The position numbers were made by a program, and so were the translations under genes. From NCBI GenBank assembly GCA_027065045.1, contig JAMOOX010000058.1:1-46430 (forward strand): a stretch of DNA of 46,430 nt, read 5' to 3'. Within the stretch, counting starts at the first letter, position 1, and every line of letters starts with the position of its first letter. Positions 41,429-46,430 of the stretch are shown piece by piece. Origin of the DNA: Campylobacteraceae bacterium (GTDB taxonomy: Bacteria > Campylobacterota > Campylobacteria > Campylobacterales > Sulfurovaceae). The notes below the pieces were generated by a model. It did no database searches. It worked only from the letters and a program-made list of their open reading frames with translations, and was not told the origin of the DNA.

Positions 41429-41958
41429 TACTTAGCCTTTGGTCTAAAAATTTTAATTACATCTTCATTTGCTACCATAAATTTACCACCAATCAAATCA
41501 ATACAGTACGGTACAGCAGGGAATACTGCATCTAAACACTCTCTAATTGATTTGGGCTTACCTGGTAGATTTATGATTAATGAACCATCACAAATCCCAG
41601 CAGTCTGACGAGATAATATAGCAGTTGGGACATATTGGAGGCTTACTCTTCTCATCTCTTCTCCAAATCCTGGTAAAATCTTTTGGCATACATTAAGTGT
41701 AGCCTCTGTTGTAACATCTCTCATAGCAGGGCCTGTACCACCAGTAGTTACGATTAAATCACAATCCAAATCACTCAACTCTTTTAGAGTTTGTTCTATT
41801 AATTCTTGCTCATCTGCTATACATCTATACTCATATTCACACTCATTTTGTAGATACTCTTTCATTGTATCAATTATTGCTACACCTGAAATATCTTTAT
41901 ATATACCTTGACTTGCTCTATCACTTGTAGTTACTACACCAATTTTAATTTTATCCAT
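41428..41958 (-). CDS. mogA: Molybdopterin adenylyltransferase (MogA type)
   Basis: The protein of about 176 aa activates molybdopterin by adenylation for molybdate insertion. Seen are IGVVTTSDRASQGIYKD at the start, VTTGGTGPAMRDVTTEA, and INLPGKPKSIRECLDAVFPAVPYCIDLIGG. I start at 41958 (MDKIKIGVVT), with GAGGA upstream, rather than 13 codons earlier. Other molybdenum genes are not in the window. Confidence 0.93.
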   Translation of the reverse strand: MDKIKIGVVTTSDRASQGIYKDISGVAIIDTMKEYLQNECEYEYRCIADEQELIEQTLKELSDLDCDLIVTTGGTGPAMRDVTTEATLNVCQKILPGFGEEMRRVSLQYVPTAILSRQTAGICDGSLIINLPGKPKSIRECLDAVFPAVPYCIDLIGGKFMVANEDVIKIFRPKAK

Positions 41959-42082
41959 AAACTTAATATCCTCATTTTTTAATGTACTATATCGCAAAAT
42001 TGATAGAAAATAGCTTAATATTATAGATAGAAATAATGTTATGTTAAGATATTTTTAACCTCTACAAATCATCAATTAAGTC

Positions 42083-42088
42083 TATAAT
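42083..42088 (+). promoter_or_regulatory. -10 box before the rhodanese gene
   Basis: TATAAT stands about 40 bases before the ATG at 42128. The ribosome site is AAGGA, just ahead of the start. Confidence 0.5.
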
Positions 42089-42127
42089 GATAAAATACAG
42101 ATATTAAAAACTTAAGGAATAAACAAT

Positions 42128-42526
42128 ATGTTTAAAAAACTATTACTATCTCTACTATTAACCTCTTCTATAACTTTTGCATCGCTAAAGCATATAGAGG
42201 CATCTCCAACATCTATTAAAAATATTAAAATTATAGATATAAGAACTCCACCAGAGTGGAGAGAGACAGGTATTATAAAAAATTCTTATACAGTTATGTT
42301 TTTTGATGAAAAAGGTGCTTATGATGTCAAAAAGTTTGTATCAGAGCTAAATAAAATAGTAAAAAAAGGTGAAGAATTTGCGATTATATGTAGAACAGGA
42401 AGTAGAACTACTGTTATTGCTGATTTTTTGGCTTATAAACTAGGCTATAATCTAATTAATCTAAAAGGTGGTGTTGAGAACCTTATGAGAAAATATGGAT
42501 ATAAGCTAACACCATTTAAAGGTTAA
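42128..42526 (+). CDS. Secreted single-domain rhodanese
   Basis: The 132-aa protein has a signal peptide (residues 1-18, ending ITFAS) and one rhodanese domain with DIRTPPEW and the active-site loop CRTGSRT (Cys near residue 97). It would work in the periplasm on sulfane sulfur or act as a sulfur carrier. Four bases separate it from the GH3 gene. Confidence 0.9.
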   Translation: MFKKLLLSLLLTSSITFASLKHIEASPTSIKNIKIIDIRTPPEWRETGIIKNSYTVMFFDEKGAYDVKKFVSELNKIVKKGEEFAIICRTGSRTTVIADFLAYKLGYNLINLKGGVENLMRKYGYKLTPFKG

Positions 42527-42529
42527 ACG

Positions 42530-43612
42530 ATGAAAAAAATATTTTTAGGTACATTATTAATGCTCTCTTTTATTTATGGAGAGAGTAGGGCAGAGGTGGA
42601 GAGATTAATTGGGAATATGTTTATGGTTGGATTTTTTGGTACAAATATTAATGCCAATTCTCAAATCACAAAAGATATTAAAAAGTATAATCTAGGTGGA
42701 GTAATTTTATTTGATAGAAACCCAGTAAATAAATCAAAACCCAAAAATATAAGCTCTCCACATCAAGTCAAAACTCTATCTAATAATCTTCAAAAATTTG
42801 CTAATGGCAGACTATTAATAGCAGTGGACCAAGAGGGAGGAAGAGTCCAAAGATTATCACCCAAAAATGGATTTAGTAGAAAATACTCATCTCCCTCTCA
42901 AATAATCAAAACTAATAATTTTGGTGAATATAGTTATATGGCAAAAGAGCTAAATAGTGTAGGAGTAAATTTCAATCTAGCCCCAGTAGTAGATTTGGCA
43001 ATCAATCCCAAAAATAGAGTAATAGTAGGACTGGGTCGTTCGTATGGCAAAAATCCAAAAGTAGTAGTATCAAGTGCCACCAAATTTATCAAATCAATGA
43101 GCAATCAAGGAGTATTAACCTCACTAAAGCACTTCCCTGGTCATGGCTCATCTCTAGGAGATAGCCATAAAGGTTTTGTAGATATTACCAAAACTTGGCA
43201 AAAATCAGAGCTAATCCCATATCAAAAGCTTATAGATAATGGAATGGTAGATACTATAATGGTAGCCCATGTATTTAATAGAAAAATTGACACCAAATAC
43301 CCAGCTTCTCTATCCAAAAATACAGTTAATGGACTACTAAGAGGTGATTTGGGATATAGCGGTGTAGTAATTAGCGATGATTTACAGATGTATGCCATTA
43401 GCAAACACTACTCTCTAAGAGATATAATCAAACTTTCAATTAACGCAGGAGTAGATATTATGCTATTTGGTAATCAAATAAGCCCCAAAAAGATATTAAC
43501 CACCAAAAAGCTTGTAGATACTACATATTCACTATATAAAAGTGGAGAGATTAGCCTATCGCAACTAAAAATTGCTAATGATAGGATTAATAGATTAAAG
43601 GGTAGATTGTAA
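42530..43612 (+). CDS. Glycoside hydrolase family 3, NagZ-like, with signal peptide
   Basis: This 360-aa enzyme has the GH3 marks VDQEGGRVQRL, NFNLAPVVDL, KHFPGHGSSLGDSHKGF and SDDLQM, where the Asp is the expected nucleophile. NagZ proteins remove GlcNAc from muropeptides and are usually cytoplasmic. This one begins with a signal peptide (MKKIFLGTLLMLSFIYGES), so it is probably periplasmic. It follows the secreted rhodanese by three bases. Confidence 0.9.
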   Translation: MKKIFLGTLLMLSFIYGESRAEVERLIGNMFMVGFFGTNINANSQITKDIKKYNLGGVILFDRNPVNKSKPKNISSPHQVKTLSNNLQKFANGRLLIAVDQEGGRVQRLSPKNGFSRKYSSPSQIIKTNNFGEYSYMAKELNSVGVNFNLAPVVDLAINPKNRVIVGLGRSYGKNPKVVVSSATKFIKSMSNQGVLTSLKHFPGHGSSLGDSHKGFVDITKTWQKSELIPYQKLIDNGMVDTIMVAHVFNRKIDTKYPASLSKNTVNGLLRGDLGYSGVVISDDLQMYAISKHYSLRDIIKLSINAGVDIMLFGNQISPKKILTTKKLVDTTYSLYKSGEISLSQLKIANDRINRLKGRL

Positions 43613-43653
43613 TAATTTATAAATCTTCTCTTGAGCTTTTTAAATATGGGTGA

Positions 43654-43669
43654 TTGGTTAATATTTAAC
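43654..43669 (+). repeat. 16-bp direct repeat, left copy
   Basis: TTGGTTAATATTTAAC here is identical to 45237-45252. The copies flank the broken AAA/PD-(D/E)XK gene, and this copy overlaps its stop codon. Confidence 0.6.
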
Positions 43670-45191
43670 TTCTCTCCCACTCAAATTTAAATATATTTCT
43701 CTTCTCTTCATCAAAATTAATTCCAACTAAATATATCTCTTTACCACTATTTAGATATTTTTGATGATAATTTTTATCTTTGATTTGAGCTAAAGCATTA
43801 CTATCTCCTACTTTAAACTCTATTATATAGATATAGTTATTTAGCTTTATAGTCAAATCTATTCTGCCTTTATTTGTAACATCTTCACCGATAATATCAA
43901 GCCCTAAAGATTGTAAATATACATATATTACACTAGCATAAAAGCCCTCATAATACAATATATTATTACCTACAAAATTATTATATGGAATATTTGCAAA
44001 CATAGTTATTAAGGCACTTTTGAAATCTTCTAAATTACCACCTCTTAAGGCTTTGCTAATAAGCTTATTACTATTTGATTTATCTCTATATAAGTAGTGT
44101 ATAATAGATTGATTTAATGATTTTTTGACCTCAAAATTTGGTAATTTCAATCTATATATAATATCTTCATCCTCATCTATATACATCTCTTTGATTGTAA
44201 GATAACCTGCTTGATAAAGGATTACTTCTAAATCTAAATTATCTATATCAAAGCTATTTAATAGTTTTTTATTTACTGTTAAATTAGATAATTTTGGTAA
44301 AAAGTAGTTATTATCTTTAATTAGTTTAATCAAAAATATAGGTGTACCACTCTCAAACCAATAATTATCAAAAACTTTATCATTCTCAATAAATAGTAAA
44401 ATATCAAATGGATTATATAGATTATCTTTTAAAAAGTTATACCCATTATACCACTTCTTTAATCTATCTAAATCTACTCCATCTAAATATGGCAAAATGG
44501 TTGTCTCTATATCTTGTTGAGTATATCCACATATATTTCCATATTTTGGATTTAGAGATATATCTTGTATCATATTTAATCCACTAAATACAGAGGCTTT
44601 AGAAAACTTACTTACTCCTGTAAGAAGTGTAAATTTAATATATTTTTCCATTCCTTTTAATATAGTATATAGAGATTTAATTATCTCTCTATTTTCTATG
44701 GCTACTTCCATTTGGTCAAGATTATCTAATATTGCTTTATCATACTCATCTATTAATATTACTACCTTTTGGTTATATTTTTTAGAACTATTTTGAATTA
44801 ACTCTTTAAAACATACTCCAAAATTATCTATCTCATTACACTGGACATCTAATCTCTTTTGATTAAAATTGAGTATAGATAGGATTACTTTTTTTAGTTC
44901 ATTAGGGCTTCTTAAATCTCCAAAGAAGTCAATTTTAATGACAGGATATTTCTCTTCCCAATTCCACTTATCATAGATATATAATCCCTTAAATAGCTCT
45001 TTTTTACCATCAAATATATCTTGAAGAGTATCAAGAAATAGAGATTTCCCAAATCTTCGGGGGCGAGATAAAAAGTAAAATATAGACCCACTATTTATTA
45101 GTTCCTAAGCCTCTTTAGTTTTATCAATATATAGGTAATCCTCTTCTATTATTCTACTAAATGTCTGTATTCCTATTGGTAATTTTTTCAT
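43665..45191 (-). pseudogene. AAA-like ATPase/PD-(D/E)XK paralogue broken by an amber codon
   Basis: The frame opens at 45191 with GAGGA before MKKLPIGIQTFSRIIEED, then reaches an in-frame TAG at 45107-45105 (codon 29). The same frame runs on without a further stop through LSRPRRFGKS (P-loop), VVILIDEYDKAILDN (Walker B) and a C-terminal nuclease part with GRIDLTIKLNN and IIEFKVGDSNA, to 43665. In paralogues the residue at the stop is usually aromatic (Tyr), so a single base change explains it. It is about 508 codons long and otherwise intact. Recent inactivation or rare readthrough are both possible. Confidence 0.85.
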
Positions 45192-45236
45192 TATATCCTC
45201 TAAGTTTTGATATATTAATTCTATCTAAAATACTCT

Positions 45237-45252
45237 TTGGTTAATATTTAAC
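45237..45252 (+). repeat. 16-bp direct repeat, right copy
   Basis: TTGGTTAATATTTAAC, identical to 43654-43669; here the core extends to the palindrome-like GGTTAA-TAT-TTAACC. Confidence 0.6.
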
Positions 45253-45301
45253 CTTAAATAGACTCTAATAGATATTTTAGTAAGATGGATAAATTATATA
45301 A

Positions 45302-45306
45302 AAGGA
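45302..45306 (+). promoter_or_regulatory. Ribosome site for the PBP1C gene
   Basis: AAGGA lies six bases before an in-frame ATT (45313) that begins the membrane anchor. No ATG, GTG or TTG start lies at that spacing. Confidence 0.55.
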
Positions 45307-45312
45307 TAATCT

Positions 45313-46430
45313 ATTAAGCTATTATATTATATCTTATCTATACTATTTTTATTAATGGCTTTAAACTATCTATTCCCACTAGATATTAATAAACTTAATA
45401 AACCTCGTTCTACTACTCTTTATGATAGAGATGGGAAAATTTTAAGTATCAAATTAAGTAGTGATGGATTTGTGCGAATGCCAATAGATAGGCTAAATAG
45501 TGATGTCCAAAAGATACTTTTGGGGTATGAAGATAGATATTTTTTTTATCATTTTGGGGTTAATCCATTTGCTATAATTAGGGCTATTATATTTAATTTT
45601 ACCAATCATAGAGTAATTGGGGCTTCTACTATATCTATGCAATTAGCACGAATGATGTACCATAAACCTCGTACTATTAGTAATAAAATTTCAGAGATAT
45701 TTAGAGCATTTCAGATAGAACTAGCCTACTCAAAAGATGAGATACTTAAATTATATCTAAATAATACCCCTTTTGGTGGGAATATTGAGGGGATTGAGGG
45801 GGCTTCTTATCTATATTTTAATGCCCCTCTTAGTTCTCTATCTATTGCTCAAATAGCTTACCTTATATCAATTCCCAAAAATCCAAATAAAAACTCTCCT
45901 AAAAATATCACAAGGGTAAATACTCTTAAAAATATTGTATTAAATAGGGTATCAAATCTATATAATAGAGATATAATCAAAAGAGCATTAAAAGAGAAGA
46001 TACTACCTAAAAGAAGAGCATTACCCAAATTAACACCACATCTATCTAATAGAATTTTGGAAGTGATGGCTTTAGCCTCAAAAGCACCTATTCCAAGTTT
46101 TAAAAAATATCTAAGTATAGATTTATCAATTCAGCAACAGATAGAGCAGTATCTCAAAGATGATATTAAAAAGATGAAAAAATATAATATATCAAATTCA
46201 AGTGCAATTGTAATTGATAATAAAACAATGGAGATATTAGCTTATGTTGGTTCAAATGATTTTTATAGTAGTGATGGTGGGCAAAATGATGGGATAATGG
46301 CTACTATTAGTGCAGGTTCTACACTTAAACCATTTATCTATGCTTTAGCATTTGAGAGAGGATTGATTACCCCTTTATCAAATCTTTTTGATATATCTAT
46401 CCATCTTGGAGGTTACTCTCCTACAAATTA
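45313..46430 (+). CDS. pbpC: Penicillin-binding protein 1C, N-terminal part, apparent ATT start
   Basis: The gene runs off the right edge. It encodes a membrane anchor, then a GT51 transglycosylase with YEDRYFFYHFGVNP and GASTISMQLARMM. The start of the transpeptidase domain includes SAGSTLKPFIYALAFE, with the STLK active serine. The first ATG (45355) would leave out most of the membrane anchor. The anchor is encoded in frame upstream as IKLLYYILSILFLL, starting from ATT at 45313 with AAGGA six bases before it. PBP1C polymerises peptidoglycan glycan strands. An MG2-type alpha-macroglobulin gene often neighbours it, beyond this window. Confidence 0.85.
   Translation, partial: MKLLYYILSILFLLMALNYLFPLDINKLNKPRSTTLYDRDGKILSIKLSSDGFVRMPIDRLNSDVQKILLGYEDRYFFYHFGVNPFAIIRAIIFNFTNHRVIGASTISMQLARMMYHKPRTISNKISEIFRAFQIELAYSKDEILKLYLNNTPFGGNIEGIEGASYLYFNAPLSSLSIAQIAYLISIPKNPNKNSPKNITRVNTLKNIVLNRVSNLYNRDIIKRALKEKILPKRRALPKLTPHLSNRILEVMALASKAPIPSFKKYLSIDLSIQQQIEQYLKDDIKKMKKYNISNSSAIVIDNKTMEILAYVGSNDFYSSDGGQNDGIMATISAGSTLKPFIYALAFERGLITPLSNLFDISIHLGGYSPTN

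Noticed and set aside
43665-44711. Treating the downstream part of the AAA/PD-(D/E)XK paralogue as a separate 348-aa gene starting at ATG 44711
   Set aside because: The P-loop and Walker B motifs lie upstream in the same frame, and no ribosome site precedes that ATG. It is better read as one gene broken by TAG.

Overview
The window is AT-rich and densely packed with genes. It looks like a chromosomal segment of a Campylobacterota (Epsilonproteobacteria) bacterium. The reasons are the gene complement (hemW, hemH, dusB, dksA-like, rlmH, radA, pnp, ychF, glmU, ribF, psd, PqiABC), short overlapping operons, AAGGA-type ribosome sites and a lone methylmenaquinol/fumarate-reductase-type iron-sulfur subunit. 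The genus cannot be fixed from the sequence alone.

Layout. Bases 1-740 hold the first codons of a leftward gene, an AT-rich leader and an 11-repeat type I-F-like CRISPR array; no cas gene is recognisable in the window. Next comes an unknown membrane protein whose promoter and 5' end derive from a broken toxin-antitoxin locus. Bases 1481-5243 carry half of a Bat aerotolerance-type operon (BatC, BatD, an orphan antitoxin, MoxR, DUF58) on the minus strand. The other half (two VWA proteins, BatA and BatB) lies at 17.4-19.2 kb on the plus strand. Between them are a pseudouridine synthase, a drug/metabolite transporter, MazEF- and VapBC-like toxin-antitoxin pairs, a DUF3482 GTPase, and a minus-strand run of IMPACT protein, VanZ-like protein, ferrochelatase, DusB, membrane protein, DksA-like protein and RlmH. 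A DUF1566 protein and RecQ follow.

Bases 19-26 kb hold an FrdB-like protein, XseA, a RelE-type toxin-antitoxin pair flanked by intergenic repeats, RadA, Pnp, SerB and a truncated cytosine methyltransferase next to a GC-richer structured non-coding segment. Bases 26.7-31.5 kb form a membrane-lipid cluster (psd, HAD phosphatase, split PqiA, PqiB, PqiC). Then come tRNA-Val, a cupin, a DUF302 lipoprotein, YchF, GlmU, RibF and HemW. Bases 36.9-42 kb hold a MoxR-type ATPase, a DUF2130 protein overlapping an AAA/PD-(D/E)XK protein, a small unknown protein and MogA. The right end has a secreted rhodanese, a secreted GH3/NagZ-like enzyme, a second AAA/PD-(D/E)XK gene broken by an amber codon, and the 5' two-fifths or so of a PBP1C gene.

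The most unusual signal is start-codon use. Three apparently intact genes (HAD hydrolase, first PqiA half, PBP1C) have no ATG, GTG or TTG upstream of residues their families need, but each has a good Shine-Dalgarno sequence 6-7 nt before an in-frame ATA or ATT. Other points of interest are the repeats shared between the relic and the intact toxin-antitoxin loci, an antitoxin embedded in the split Bat operon, and an overlapping nuclease-like gene pair (AAA/PD-(D/E)XK with DUF2130).
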